Positions 34,801 to 43,944 of a stretch of DNA of 64,000 bases are shown here, in pieces. The first letter of the stretch is position 1, and the number at the start of each line of letters is the position of its first letter. Under the pieces are notes generated by a model. It did no database searches, was not told the origin of the DNA, and worked only from the letters and a program-made list of their open reading frames with translations. Both the position numbers and the translations under genes were made by a program. The stretch spans positions 62,001 through 126,000 of the forward strand of contig JAGNJW010000009.1 of assembly GCA_018000455.1 (NCBI GenBank), in the 5' to 3' direction. The DNA is from Acidobacteriota bacterium (GTDB lineage: Bacteria > Acidobacteriota > Vicinamibacteria > Vicinamibacterales > UBA2999).

Positions 34801-35376
34801 ATACACGTCGAGGATGCCGCCGCGCAGGCAGAACTCGCCGTGCTGCTCGACGGGATCGTGCCGGTCGTAGCCGCCGTCGGCCAGGAGGGCCGCCAGGCTC
34901 TGGGGATCGATATCGGCGTCGACCCTCACGCCGAGCGAGCGGGCCACGAGCGCGGCTGGCTCGGGCAGCTTCGGCAGGAGCGCCGGCGCGGAGGCGACCA
35001 CGACGCGCGCCCGACCCGTGGCGAGCGCAAGCAGCGCCCGGGCCCGCGCCGAGCTCACACGCATGTGGGGCGCCAGGGCGCGGTAGGGATCGACCTGCAG
35101 TGACGGCAGCGGCAACACGAGGTTGCCGAGGGCGCTGTCGCTCAGGCCCTCGATCGCCCCGAGGAAGAAGCGAATATCGCCGGCCACGGCCTCGAGCTCG
35201 GCGTCGGTCGGCACGACGAGCAGCACCGGGTCGCCCGGTTGTTCGTGCGAGGCGGCGGCAGCAGCAAGGGCCTTGGCCTGGAGGGTCAGCCCGTGCAGTC
35301 CGGGGCCGCGGGTGGTCAGCCCGTCGGCAGTGACGAGGGCCTTGAAGAGCGAGCGCAGCGCGAGGGAGGAGGACAT
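31897..35376 (-). CDS. mfd: Transcription-repair coupling factor Mfd
   Basis: 1159 aa. UvrB-homology modules in the N-terminal part (LLVVPTDAELEAVAGDIRFFL, QVDPYRALAPHMRVSSARARAL), the CarD-like RNA polymerase interaction region (LKVGDLVVHVDNGIGEFTGLRRI), and the RecG-like helicase with Walker A CGDVGYGKTEVAVRAAF, DEEQRF and NAFTLTATPIPRTLNMSL-type motif VI region (SRADRYGLSQLYQLRGRVGRS). The TRCF C-terminal domain follows. It removes stalled RNA polymerase and recruits UvrA. Confidence 0.95.
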   Translation of the reverse strand: MSSSLALRSLFKALVTADGLTTRGPGLHGLTLQAKALAAAAASHEQPGDPVLLVVPTDAELEAVAGDIRFFLGAIEGLSDSALGNLVLPLPSLQVDPYRALAPHMRVSSARARALLALATGRARVVVASAPALLPKLPEPAALVARSLGVRVDADIDPQSLAALLADGGYDRHDPVEQHGEFCLRGGILDVYPPNDLWPIRIEFMGDMVESIRHFDPETQRSVDTLVQFMVVPVRESAGPDDLPVDLQRAATVFDYLAARKSGRLYVSELDEVQTAIDRVRLQVQASYDEASTRTSTPAALAPPDALLVGDLEVAARLTRATRLSALDIDESATALAHVPTQPIAHFRGRVADWVAQVRDRQAAGDAVIFVAHTAGRAERTLEMLKDYDVRAESASRTSELSAGAVLVTVGGLSNGVRFTRGGVTIYAETDLFEDDRLRGSAARKRSATAAFLSDLRDLKVGDLVVHVDNGIGEFTGLRRIGVGDSAHEFLELRYHGDDKLFVPVERLDLIQKYTGGSRPALDRLGGTSWAKAKTRVKKAMRDMAEELLKLYAARKAVPGHAFSADTHWQEEFEAAFPWDLTIDQVTAVADIKRDMESSTPMDRLLCGDVGYGKTEVAVRAAFKAVMDGKQVAILAPTTILAFQHHETLKARFAAFPVRVDMVSRFRSKQEQTAILAQLAGGHLDILIGTHRLLSKDVEFRDLGLLVVDEEQRFGVAHKERIKQMRKKVDVLTLTATPIPRTLNMSLVGIRDMSVIETPPKDRLSIQTHVVKFDASVITRALRTELARGGQVYFVHNRVESIYSMANLITRLVPEARVVVGHGQMGEDALERTMLDFVAHKYDVLLSTTIVENGLDIPNANTIVINRADRYGLSQLYQLRGRVGRSDRPAYSYLLIPPEEALSPVAKKRLAAIKEFSDLGSGFRIAALDLEIRGAGNLLGGQQSGQIDAVGFEMYMKLLEDTIKELKGEDLDDGTRAVVNLKVDFRLPDDYVPDMNQRLSIYRRMASARSDDDIRTLVDELGDRYGAPPPAVINLADYGRVRVGADRLGLETIDREGSLVVYKFRERTKVDLPRLVNLVRARPELQLIPPGSLKQDLRQAGTVVGTKSRGAWWTTRATAGQVTAGFSKAEITRAAPTDAKSDAGLLERVLGVLEALSDE

Positions 35377-35609
35377 GTACGTAGCGGCCGCCCCGCGCCA
35401 ACGGCAGGGCGGGGCGAACCAGCCGCAAACCCCTATTGTCCTACGACCGACGTTTCTGGCATCACGGAGGTAACGCCAGTGGCGTCTGCCTGGTCAAATC
35501 TGCACGGAGCCCTCGTTCCTTCGCCTTGGCCGACTTGTTGCAGAATTGAGCTGCGCCCAAAGCGCTCCGTCTCGAATTTCGGTTCTCAGGCCTCCATTTG
35601 TCGTACGTC

Positions 35610-37298
35610 ATGTCAAGTTTTCGTCGTGCTGCCGTCCCCCTGTTCGCCCGCGGGCTGAGCGTCGCGCTTTGGCTGCTCGCGCCAGGGATGACCGCAGCCC
35701 AAACGATCCCGGATGCTCCGGCTCAGCTGTCGGTGGATGCGGTCGTCGGCGACCTCGTCACGCTGAGCTGGGAGGCGTCGGCGACCGCCATACCCGACAG
35801 CTACCTCCTTGAGGGCGGGTTCGCGCCCGGCGAAGTGGCCGGCAGTCAGTCGGTGGGCAATGGCGCCGCGACGACGCAGGTGGCGCTGCCGCCAGGCGTG
35901 TATTTCATCCGGGCCTATGCCGTCGCGCTCGGCGTGCGCAGTGCCCCATCGAACGAGGTGGAGGTCACGGTGGGCGCTTTGGCGCCGCCATCCGCCCCCG
36001 AGGCCTTTGCCGGCGTCGCCGTCGGTCACGGCGTGGCGATCGCGTGGCGCCAGCCCGCCGACGGCGGCGATGCGCCCGACGGCATGCTGCTCGACGTCAC
36101 GGGTCCGGTAGGCGGCAGCTTCCCCATCGGCGCCACCGGGTCGTTCCGGGTGGACGGCGTGCCCGACGGCGTCTACACGCTGCGCCTGCGGGCCAGGAAC
36201 GCTGCCGGCACCAGTGGCGCGACACCAGCGATCACGCTCACGCTGCCGGGCCTGGAGGCACGAGTGCAGCAGGGCCCGGCATTGCCGCCCGGGCACGCGG
36301 GCCTTCCCGTACGCTACGAGCACTTCGACGCCGCCCGGATCGAACAACTCGCGGCACGCGAAGGACTCGCCGCAGTCGTGGCCGGCGCCGCGACCGAGTT
36401 CGAGGCGGTGCTGGCGCTCAAGGAGTGGGTGGCCGCGCAGTTCCCCCACAGCGACCCCAACCCGTATCCGCCGTGGGATGCGCTCATCATTCTCGACGCC
36501 ATTCGCGCCGGCCTCACCGGCGGCTTCTGCGCGCAGTACTCGCAGGTGATGTTGCAGTCGCTGGCGGCGCTCGGCATCCCGGCGCGCTACCTCGAGATCG
36601 GCCACGTCGCCAATCCCTACTCGCACTTCCCGCTCGAGTACTGGTCGAATCAGTTCAACAAGTGGGTGCTGCTCGACGTCGACTTCAACCTGCACTTCGA
36701 AAAGGACGGCGTGCCGGCCAGCGCGCTCGACGTGCACGAGGCGCTCGTCTCGGGCGCGGCGGCGGCGGTGTCGGTGGTGGAGGGCGCTTACCGCGCCGGA
36801 CATCCGTCGCCGGAGGGGTGGCCGCTCGGCACCAGGGAGCTCTACTACTACCTGCGATACCACCTGAAGGCCGACCACGTGTTCGCCCCGAATGAAGATC
36901 CGTTCGACCGCTGGAACGACATGATCGAGTGGACCGACGTCCGCACCATCCCGTGGGAATCGAGCACGGTCGACTCCGAGTTCCCGAAGGTGCGTATTAC
37001 CGCCGTGTCAACCGGCGATCGGGCGATGGCCGAGGCCCCACTCAACCAGATCTGGGTGACGCCACGCGTCACCAGCGGCACCGACGTGTTGCTCGATCTG
37101 GCGCACGACATGCCGCAGATTGCCGGCGCCGAGTACCGGATCCTCGACAGTGCGGGCGCGGCCGGGCCGTGGCTGCCGCACGCATCCCCGACGCTCACCT
37201 GGCGGGTGGGCGTCGACGACCGTGCCATTGAGATACGTGGCGTGAATTCCCGCGGCGTCTCGGGACCCGTCAGCCGGGTCGCTCTCGTCGCGCCGTAG
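35610..37298 (+). CDS. Secreted FN3-transglutaminase-like protein
   Basis: 562 aa from the ATG at 35610, with a signal peptide (LSVALWLLAPGMTAAQ). Two fibronectin-III-like domains (about 33-125 and 126-213) precede a transglutaminase-like catalytic domain: Cys307 (GGFCAQYSQ), His339 (NPYSHFPLEYW) and Asp356 (LLDVDFN), the papain-like triad. The C-terminal part (about 450-562) is another beta domain. It may cross-link or cleave surface protein or peptides. The following gene is also a secreted FN3 protein, so both may belong to one extracellular set. Confidence 0.76.
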   Translation: MSSFRRAAVPLFARGLSVALWLLAPGMTAAQTIPDAPAQLSVDAVVGDLVTLSWEASATAIPDSYLLEGGFAPGEVAGSQSVGNGAATTQVALPPGVYFIRAYAVALGVRSAPSNEVEVTVGALAPPSAPEAFAGVAVGHGVAIAWRQPADGGDAPDGMLLDVTGPVGGSFPIGATGSFRVDGVPDGVYTLRLRARNAAGTSGATPAITLTLPGLEARVQQGPALPPGHAGLPVRYEHFDAARIEQLAAREGLAAVVAGAATEFEAVLALKEWVAAQFPHSDPNPYPPWDALIILDAIRAGLTGGFCAQYSQVMLQSLAALGIPARYLEIGHVANPYSHFPLEYWSNQFNKWVLLDVDFNLHFEKDGVPASALDVHEALVSGAAAAVSVVEGAYRAGHPSPEGWPLGTRELYYYLRYHLKADHVFAPNEDPFDRWNDMIEWTDVRTIPWESSTVDSEFPKVRITAVSTGDRAMAEAPLNQIWVTPRVTSGTDVLLDLAHDMPQIAGAEYRILDSAGAAGPWLPHASPTLTWRVGVDDRAIEIRGVNSRGVSGPVSRVALVAP

Positions 37299-37355
37299 TC
37301 TCTGCGCCTGGGCTTTCGGTAGGCGGACCCGGCCACTCGGCCTGGGGACCGGTTC

Positions 37356-40300
37356 TTGCACAGCCCGGGCCTCGTGCACGCCCTATTCACCGTCTCGTCA
37401 CGCCGCCGCTGGTTGGTCGGCCTGTGCCTTTTTCTCCTCGCACTGTCGGCCGGCGGGCGCGCGCAGGGTCCGGCCGTGCCGTCGCTGCTTGGCGCGCCGA
37501 GCCCCGGTGCCCAGGTTCCGCAAGTCGTGACCGAGCGCGTCGACACGCTCCAGGCGCGGCCGGTCAGCGTGAACACCGGGGCTCTGGCGGCCGACGTCAT
37601 CGACATCGAACTCACCTCGGGACGCGTCGTGCGCGCGAGGGTCGAACGGCGAGAAACCCATCGCGACGGCGCGGAAACGTGGGCCGGCTCCATCCTGGGA
37701 GAGCCGCTGAGCTCGGTCACGCTCGTGTCGGGTGACGGTGTCTTGCAGGGCGCCGTGCGCACGCTCGACGGCGCATTTTCAATCGAGCCGGCCGACGGCG
37801 GTCCGCTGCACGTCGTGCGACTGGTAGACGCCAACGCCACCGGCACGGAGCTCGAACCGTTGTTGCCCACGGTCGAGGCCCCCCCCGTTGGCGCCGACGA
37901 GCCGCCGGTGGCCGGCGACGATGGCAGCACGATTGACGTCCTGGTGTTCTATACCCCCAGCGCCCGAACCGCGGCCGGGTCCGACGCGGCCGCGCAGACG
38001 AGAATCGCCCTGGGCGTATCGGAAACGAACACGGCCTACGCCAACAGCGGCATCGCGCCGCGCCTGCGCCTGGTCGGGGCGGAGCTCACGAGCTATACCG
38101 AGAGCGGTAGCCTGAGCACCGACCTGAGTCTGTTCCGGGGCAGCGGCGATGGTGTGATGGAAGAGGTCCACACGCGGCGCGACGCGCTCGGTGCCGACAT
38201 GATGATCCTGGTCGTTGGCGCCACTGCCGGTGGCGCCTGCGGCGTCGGCTACGTGATGACGTCGCTCTCCTCGACCTTTGCCCCGTTCGCCTTCAGCGTC
38301 ACCGCCTATACCTGCATCAGCCCGAACTACACCTTTGGCCATGAGCTCGGCCACAACATGGGATCGGCCCACGCGCCGGAGGACGGCTCCGGCCAAGCAT
38401 CGCTGTACGCCTACTCGTTCGGCTACAAGAACCCTGCGAACCTCTTCCGCACGGTGATGGCCTACGAGTGCTCGGGCGGCTGCCCGCGCGTACTGCACTT
38501 CTCGAATCCCAACGTGAGCTACAGCGGCGCGACGACCGGCACGCTGACCCAGCACGACAACACCCGTTCGATCAACAACGCCGCCGCGACGGTCGCCAAC
38601 TTCCGCCAGGCGGTCGGCGGCGGCACGCCGCCGACGATGACCGCGATCTCGAACGTCACGATCAACGAAGACTCGGCCACGGCACCGATCGCCTTCACGA
38701 TCGGCGATGCGGAAACCAATCCCTCGGCGCTCATCGTCACGGCCAGTTCGTCGAACACGACCCTGGTGCCCAACTCGAGCGCCGCGCTCGCCCTCGGCGG
38801 GTCGGGCGCCAACCGCACCCTCGTCGTCACGCCAGCGGCGAACCGCTTCGGCTCGGCCACCATCACCCTCACGGTGAGCGACGGCGCGCTGACCGTCACG
38901 CGCAGCTTCACGCTCACGGTGACGTCGGTGAACGACGCGCCGACGGTCACCAGGTCGCCGGCCGCGGCCACGATCGCCAGCGGTATGCAGACACAGACGA
39001 CCGTCACCATCACCGACATCGACACCCCCGGCAGCGCGCTCACCCTCACGACGAGTTCGTCGAACACGACCGTGTTGCCGAATGCCAACGTCGCCGTGGC
39101 GGTCACGGCCACGACGGCCACGAGTCGCACCTACAGCGTCACCATGACGCCGGCGGCCGGGCAGGCCGGATCGGCGGTCGTGACGCTGACGGCCTCTGAC
39201 GGCGTGGCTCCGGTCGTGACGACCTTCACGCTCACCGTCACGATTCCACAGCCGCCGACGATCGGCGCCATCACCGCCCAGACCACGCCGGAGGACACGT
39301 CGCGGGAGGTCACCTTCACGGTCGGCGACAGCGACACCCCGCTCGACGCGCTCGCTCTCTCGGCCACGTCGTCGAACACCACGGTCGTGCCGGCGGCCGG
39401 GCTCGTGGTGACTGGCGCGGGCGCCAACCGCACGCTCACGGTAACGCCGGCGGCCAATCAGTTCGGCACCTCGACCATCACCATCGTCGTGAGCGACGGC
39501 TTGGCCTCGGCACAAACGTCCTTCGTGATGACCGTGACCGCCGTTGACGACCCGCCGACCTTCGCGCCCGGCGTGCCCTCGGCCATCTCCACGATCGCCG
39601 ATACGGCCACCTCGTTCCCGGTCACCGTGAACGACGTCGACACGCCCGGGGCAGATCTCACGCTCACCGCCACCACCACGGCGGCAGCGCTGGTCGCCAA
39701 CACCGGTCTGGTCGTGACCCCGGTGTCGTCCACCGCCACGAGCCGTACTTTCACCGTGACCGTGACGCCCCGGCCCGGCGCAACCGGCGTCGGTGGACTC
39801 GCCCTTCTCGGCCAAGACCAGACCGGCGCTGTCGGCCGCGCCGTGCAACTCACGGTCACCTCCACGCCGGCCGCACCAGACGCGCCAACGAGCCTGTCGA
39901 TCGGCGTCACGGCCACGACGCTGACGCTCACCTGGACATCGGCCACGACCGGCAGCACGCCCACGAGCTACACGGTGCACGTGGGTAACGCCCCTGGCGC
40001 AACGACGATTCCGGTGCAGACCACCACCGGCACGTCGTTCAGCATTCCCCTCACGACTGGTGGCACCTACTTCGCGCGCGTGCGGGCGGTGAACACGTAT
40101 GGCACCAGCGTGGCCTCGCCGGAGGCCTCGGTCACGGTCGCCACGCCGAATCCAAAACCGGGCGCGCCCACCGGCCTCACCGCGTCGTTTGTCGGTCGCA
40201 CAATCACGATCGCGTGGAGCGCGCCGTCGACCGGCGATCCGGTGACGAGCTACTCGCTCGAGGTCGGCTCTGGGCCCGGACTCTCGAACGTCGTCGTGGT

Positions 40301-41024
40301 GCCCACGGGTGCCGGCACGTCGTTCAGCGCCGCCGGGGTGCCCGATGGCACCTACTGGCTGCGCGTGCGGGGATCGAACGCGGCTGGCGCTGGGCTGCCC
40401 TCCGAGGACCTCGGCGTGGTCATCAGCTCGGCAGGCGGATGCGTCGGCCTGCCGTACGGGCCGGTGCTGCTGACGCCGGCGATTAGCGGCAGCCAGGTGT
40501 CGCTGTCGTGGGAGGCGCCGGGTGGACCCGTGGCGCCAGTGAGCTACGTGCTCTACGCCGGCTCCGCCCCCGGCCGGTCGGATCTGGCGGCGTTCGATCT
40601 GGCGTCGGCGGCAACGGCGTTCAGTGCGACCGCTCCGCCGGGCACCTACTTCCTGCGCGTGGCCGGACGAAGTGCCTGTGGCGTGGGCGCGATGTCGGCC
40701 GACGCCGTGGCGGCGATTGGCCCTGGTGCCGGCGGCGGCGGTGGCGTCGTGCCGGTGGCGCCTGACGGCGTCGCCGCGACGCTGAGCGGGCGCGTGATCT
40801 CGCTGTCGTGGAATTCGCCCACGACGGGCGCTGCGCCGACCAGCTACGTCGTGGACGTGGGCACGGCAACCGGCGCGTCGAACCTCGGCTCCTTCAACAC
40901 CGGCACCACGGCGACCACGGTGAGCGGGTCGGTGCCCGCCGGCCGCTACTTCATCCGCCTGCGGACGCGCGCCAACACGTTGCTCAGCGCGCCGTCGTCC
41001 GAAGTGGTCGTCGACGTGCCGTAG
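37356..41024 (+). CDS. Secreted HExxH metallopeptidase with Ig-like and FN3 repeats
   Basis: 1222 aa. The TTG at 37356 has a GGGGA ribosome site and is preferred; a GTG at 37374 gives a shorter signal peptide. After the signal (LVGLCLFLLALSAGGRAQ) comes a propeptide-like region, then a reprolysin-like domain with His329-Glu330-x-x-His333-x-x-Gly-x-x-His339 (HELGHNMGSAH), the zinc site. From about 435 on, repeats of Ig/cadherin-like beta domains (VTINEDSATAPIAFTIGDAET, SVNDAPTVTRSP) and then FN3 units (APDAPTSLSIGVTATTLTLTW) run to the end. Likely adhesive or degradative exoenzyme; no C-terminal sorting motif was recognised. Confidence 0.78.
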   Translation: MHSPGLVHALFTVSSRRRWLVGLCLFLLALSAGGRAQGPAVPSLLGAPSPGAQVPQVVTERVDTLQARPVSVNTGALAADVIDIELTSGRVVRARVERRETHRDGAETWAGSILGEPLSSVTLVSGDGVLQGAVRTLDGAFSIEPADGGPLHVVRLVDANATGTELEPLLPTVEAPPVGADEPPVAGDDGSTIDVLVFYTPSARTAAGSDAAAQTRIALGVSETNTAYANSGIAPRLRLVGAELTSYTESGSLSTDLSLFRGSGDGVMEEVHTRRDALGADMMILVVGATAGGACGVGYVMTSLSSTFAPFAFSVTAYTCISPNYTFGHELGHNMGSAHAPEDGSGQASLYAYSFGYKNPANLFRTVMAYECSGGCPRVLHFSNPNVSYSGATTGTLTQHDNTRSINNAAATVANFRQAVGGGTPPTMTAISNVTINEDSATAPIAFTIGDAETNPSALIVTASSSNTTLVPNSSAALALGGSGANRTLVVTPAANRFGSATITLTVSDGALTVTRSFTLTVTSVNDAPTVTRSPAAATIASGMQTQTTVTITDIDTPGSALTLTTSSSNTTVLPNANVAVAVTATTATSRTYSVTMTPAAGQAGSAVVTLTASDGVAPVVTTFTLTVTIPQPPTIGAITAQTTPEDTSREVTFTVGDSDTPLDALALSATSSNTTVVPAAGLVVTGAGANRTLTVTPAANQFGTSTITIVVSDGLASAQTSFVMTVTAVDDPPTFAPGVPSAISTIADTATSFPVTVNDVDTPGADLTLTATTTAAALVANTGLVVTPVSSTATSRTFTVTVTPRPGATGVGGLALLGQDQTGAVGRAVQLTVTSTPAAPDAPTSLSIGVTATTLTLTWTSATTGSTPTSYTVHVGNAPGATTIPVQTTTGTSFSIPLTTGGTYFARVRAVNTYGTSVASPEASVTVATPNPKPGAPTGLTASFVGRTITIAWSAPSTGDPVTSYSLEVGSGPGLSNVVVVPTGAGTSFSAAGVPDGTYWLRVRGSNAAGAGLPSEDLGVVISSAGGCVGLPYGPVLLTPAISGSQVSLSWEAPGGPVAPVSYVLYAGSAPGRSDLAAFDLASAATAFSATAPPGTYFLRVAGRSACGVGAMSADAVAAIGPGAGGGGGVVPVAPDGVAATLSGRVISLSWNSPTTGAAPTSYVVDVGTATGASNLGSFNTGTTATTVSGSVPAGRYFIRLRTRANTLLSAPSSEVVVDVP

Positions 41025-41041
41025 CGGCGGGCAGCGCCGCG

Positions 41042-41770
41042 CTAGTTCGAGGCGCCCTTCACCGCGATCGCCACCAGCTCGATGTCACTGGCGCCGCGGT
41101 TGTGCACCGTGTGCGAAGCTGCGCCGTCGATCCTCGCAAGATCGCCGGGACCATTCAGCGGATGCCACGACGCGCCGTCGACGGCCGCCGTGCCCGCGGT
41201 CTGCATGACGATGACGATGGGGCCTGCATAGGACGCTACTGGGGCCGAGGCACCCGCCTTGATGGCCAGCCGTTCGGCGCGATACCACCGATTCTCGAGT
41301 TCGGGCGAAGCCGGCGGCTGGGCAGTCGCGTCGGCGCCGGTCGTCCTGTTGGCGATGCCAACCAGCCGGAAGAGTGAAATGCCGGTGTTGTTGACGCGGT
41401 GGGTGTAGGGTTTCTCCACGTAGGTCGTGACGCTGTTGACGCGGCCGGGCCGGTCCGGCAGAGGGGCCGCTGCCGGTGCTGCACCGCCGCCGCTCCACTC
41501 CCCGCCCCACTCCTGCGAACGCGTCTGCGAACGCGCGATCGGCACGTAGAGGATGGCGGTGTCGTGGGTGTGAAAGAGCGTCTGGTCGCCGGGTGGGATC
41601 TGGATGTCGAGGATGCGCATCGTCGGTGAGTCGTAGACGACGTGGTGCCGGGGCTCCTGATGCACCGGCACGCGCGTATCGGTCGCTTGCCGGCCCGCCC
41701 GTGCTGACGGCAGGGCCAGGCCAGCAACCAGCACGATTGCCCCTGTCATCACGTGGCGCCCTGCACGCAT
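41042..41770 (-). CDS. Exported cupin-domain protein
   Basis: 242 aa from the ATG at 41770, with GGAGGT 6 nt before it. A signal peptide (MTGAIVLVAGLALPSARA) leads to a double-strand beta-helix: MRILDIQIPPGDQTLFHTHDTAILYVPIA carries the cupin motif-1 His pair. The second part (YVEKPYTHRVNNTG, ASYAGPIVIVMQTAGTAAVDG) could be a further cupin. Substrate unknown. Confidence 0.7.
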   Translation of the reverse strand: MRAGRHVMTGAIVLVAGLALPSARAGRQATDTRVPVHQEPRHHVVYDSPTMRILDIQIPPGDQTLFHTHDTAILYVPIARSQTRSQEWGGEWSGGGAAPAAAPLPDRPGRVNSVTTYVEKPYTHRVNNTGISLFRLVGIANRTTGADATAQPPASPELENRWYRAERLAIKAGASAPVASYAGPIVIVMQTAGTAAVDGASWHPLNGPGDLARIDGAASHTVHNRGASDIELVAIAVKGASN

Positions 41771-41823
41771 CCTGGACCTCCGGGTCAGCACAGCAGGGCG
41801 AAGGCTATCAGAAAGCGTGCAGT

Positions 41824-41864
41824 CAGGGTCGTCTAACCCTGCAACGCACGGCCGACGGCCGTGC
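41824..41864 (+). other. Two small hairpins before the TPR/Sel1 gene
   Basis: CAGGGT/ACCCTG (41824-41841, 6-nt loop) and GCACGGCC/GGCCGTGC (41846-41864, 3-nt loop). The second ends one base before the GAGGAT ribosome site, so it could affect access. Confidence 0.5.
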
Positions 41865-41876
41865 GAGGATGCGCTG

Positions 41877-43937
41877 ATGGCACGAACCTCATTGCTGATA
41901 GCTCTCTGTGCCGTCGCGGCCTTCGCCGCGCCGGCGGCGGCGCAGCGGCTCTGGGTGGAAGCAAAGGGCCCTCACTTCACGGTCGTCTCCGACGCCGGGG
42001 CCGGGCGCGCCCGGGACATCGTCTGGCAGTTCGAGCAGATCCGTGAGGCCATCACTCGCACGTTCCCATGGATCCGGTCCGCGTCGGCCCGGCCGGTGCT
42101 GGTGCTGGCGGCACGTAACGCAGCGTCGATGCGGTCGCTCGTGCCGGCGCTATGGGACGACGGCCGCGACGGATCGCGCTTCGTGAGCATGTCGAGCGTC
42201 GGCCGCGACCGCAGCTACATCGTCGTCAGGGCCGATGTGCGCATCGAGGATCGCGAGGGCATCAGCCCCTATCAGTCCGCCTATTGGTCGTACAGCGCGC
42301 AAGCTCTCGGCGAGACCTCGCGAGCCCTGCCCGAGTGGCTGGTGCGGGGGCTGGCGGAGGTACTGAGCAACACGCTCGTGCGCGACAAGGAGATTCAGGT
42401 AGGGCGCACGCTGCCAGAGAACCTGCGCCTTCTGCGCACGCGGCCGCGGCTCGCCCTGAAGGACGTCGTGGCGACCGCGCGGGCCGACATGGAGAACCGC
42501 GGCGGCGACGCGTTGGGCACCTTCGACGCGCACGCCTGGGCGCTCGTGCACTTCCTCGTGTGGGCCGACAAGGGCGCCTACGCGCCGCTCCTCAGCACGT
42601 ATGTGTCGGGCGTCCTGAACGGCGCCGATCCGGTCGCAAGCATTCCTTCGACGCTCGGCGACGTGTCGCGCTTCGAGTCGGCCTTCAACGTTTACGTGAA
42701 CCGCGACGTGTTCTTCTACGCGAGCTTCGCGACGGCGGCGAAGGTGACGCGCGAGGGCATCATCGTGCGCGACCTGCCGGCGGCCGAGACGACTGTGCTG
42801 CGGGCGCTGCTCCATGCCTCGATGAGTCGACCCGGCGACGCCCGCGCGGTGGCCGCCGAGGCTGGAAAGATCGGCCCCCCGGACGTGGCTGCGGAGGTGC
42901 TGGCGTTGCTGGCCGACGCGGCTGGCGACGAGAACGCTCTGAAGGACGCGCTCGAACGCGCCGTCGCTCAGCCCAGCGTCTCGTGGTACGTGCCGTACCG
43001 CCTGGCCACGCTGCTGCCGGTAGACCGCGGCCGCACGTCGCTCGAGCGCATCGCGTCGCTGCTCCAGCAGGCCACGGTGGCCAATCCGAATGCCGACGGC
43101 GCCTGGGCCTATCTCGGCGAGGTGCTGGCCGAGCTCGGGCGTCCCGACGAGGCCGTCGCTGCCGCCGAGAGGGGCGTGGCGCTCATGCCATCCTCGAGTG
43201 CACACCGCCTGGCGCTCGCGCGCACGCTCCAGCGCCTCGATCGCCGTCCCGAGGGCCTCAAGGCCGCCGGCATCGGCCGCGCCCTGGCCAAGAGCGGCGA
43301 CGAGATCGCCGCCGCCCATCGCGTGCTCGCCGAGCTGGCAGCCGCTGAGAACGCCGGGACCGTCGAGGCCGGTGGTTCAGACACGCCGGCCAACCCCAGC
43401 GCAGGAGCGGCCGAGCCGGCCGTAGTCGAGCCTCGATCTGCGATCGACTCCCCGGCGCCGGACCCGGGCATCGCGGGGCTCATCAACGAGTGCTACCAGG
43501 ACCCGGCCGCCTGCCCACGCGTCCTGCCGGCCGTGGTCGACGACTGCAAGGGCAGCCGCACGCCCACGAGCACGGCGGCCTGCCGGGAGGCCGGCTATAT
43601 TCACGACGCCGGTATTGGCGTGCCGGCGCGTCCCGCGCTCGCTGCCGACTTCTACCTGCTCGGCTGCAATCGTCGGGACGAGTTGTCGTGCGTGCGCCTG
43701 GCGACGCTGAGGTCGCTCGGCCGCGGGGTGCCGCGCGACGACGCTGCGGCACGGGCGGTACTCGAGCCGGCCTGCGCCCGCGGCACCGGCGAGGCGTGCT
43801 ATCGGCTCGGCTTGCACCTGGCGGCTACGGGCGTGGCGGCCGACCGTGCCGAAGCGCGCGAGATCCTGACGGCGAGCTGCCAGGCCGACTTCCAGGAATC
43901 GTGCGAGGCGCTCAAGAAACTCCCGCCCGTGCGCTGA
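41877..43937 (+). CDS. Exported DUF1570-like protein with TPR and Sel1-like repeats
   Basis: 686 aa from the ATG at 41877, after GAGGAT; a longer in-frame start lacks a signal peptide. The signal (MARTSLLIALCAVAAFAAPAAAQ) precedes a domain with HFTVVSDAGAGRARDIVWQFEQIREA and RALPEWLVRGLAEVLSN, which resembles gluzincin-type DUF1570 proteins, but the HExxH motif is missing (ALGETS). TPR repeats follow (about 350-520), then a Cys-rich Sel1-like tail (about 540-680: CYQDPAACPRVLP, CREAGYIHDAGIGVP, CNRRDELSCVRLAT). Probably a non-catalytic binding protein in the periplasm. Confidence 0.66.
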   Translation: MARTSLLIALCAVAAFAAPAAAQRLWVEAKGPHFTVVSDAGAGRARDIVWQFEQIREAITRTFPWIRSASARPVLVLAARNAASMRSLVPALWDDGRDGSRFVSMSSVGRDRSYIVVRADVRIEDREGISPYQSAYWSYSAQALGETSRALPEWLVRGLAEVLSNTLVRDKEIQVGRTLPENLRLLRTRPRLALKDVVATARADMENRGGDALGTFDAHAWALVHFLVWADKGAYAPLLSTYVSGVLNGADPVASIPSTLGDVSRFESAFNVYVNRDVFFYASFATAAKVTREGIIVRDLPAAETTVLRALLHASMSRPGDARAVAAEAGKIGPPDVAAEVLALLADAAGDENALKDALERAVAQPSVSWYVPYRLATLLPVDRGRTSLERIASLLQQATVANPNADGAWAYLGEVLAELGRPDEAVAAAERGVALMPSSSAHRLALARTLQRLDRRPEGLKAAGIGRALAKSGDEIAAAHRVLAELAAAENAGTVEAGGSDTPANPSAGAAEPAVVEPRSAIDSPAPDPGIAGLINECYQDPAACPRVLPAVVDDCKGSRTPTSTAACREAGYIHDAGIGVPARPALAADFYLLGCNRRDELSCVRLATLRSLGRGVPRDDAAARAVLEPACARGTGEACYRLGLHLAATGVAADRAEAREILTASCQADFQESCEALKKLPPVR

Positions 43938-43944
43938 GGCCGCG

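Noticed and set aside
37779..39980. A long minus-strand open frame opposite the metalloprotease gene
   Set aside because: Arg/Gly/Ala-rich shadow of the sense repeats, with no recognisable motif.
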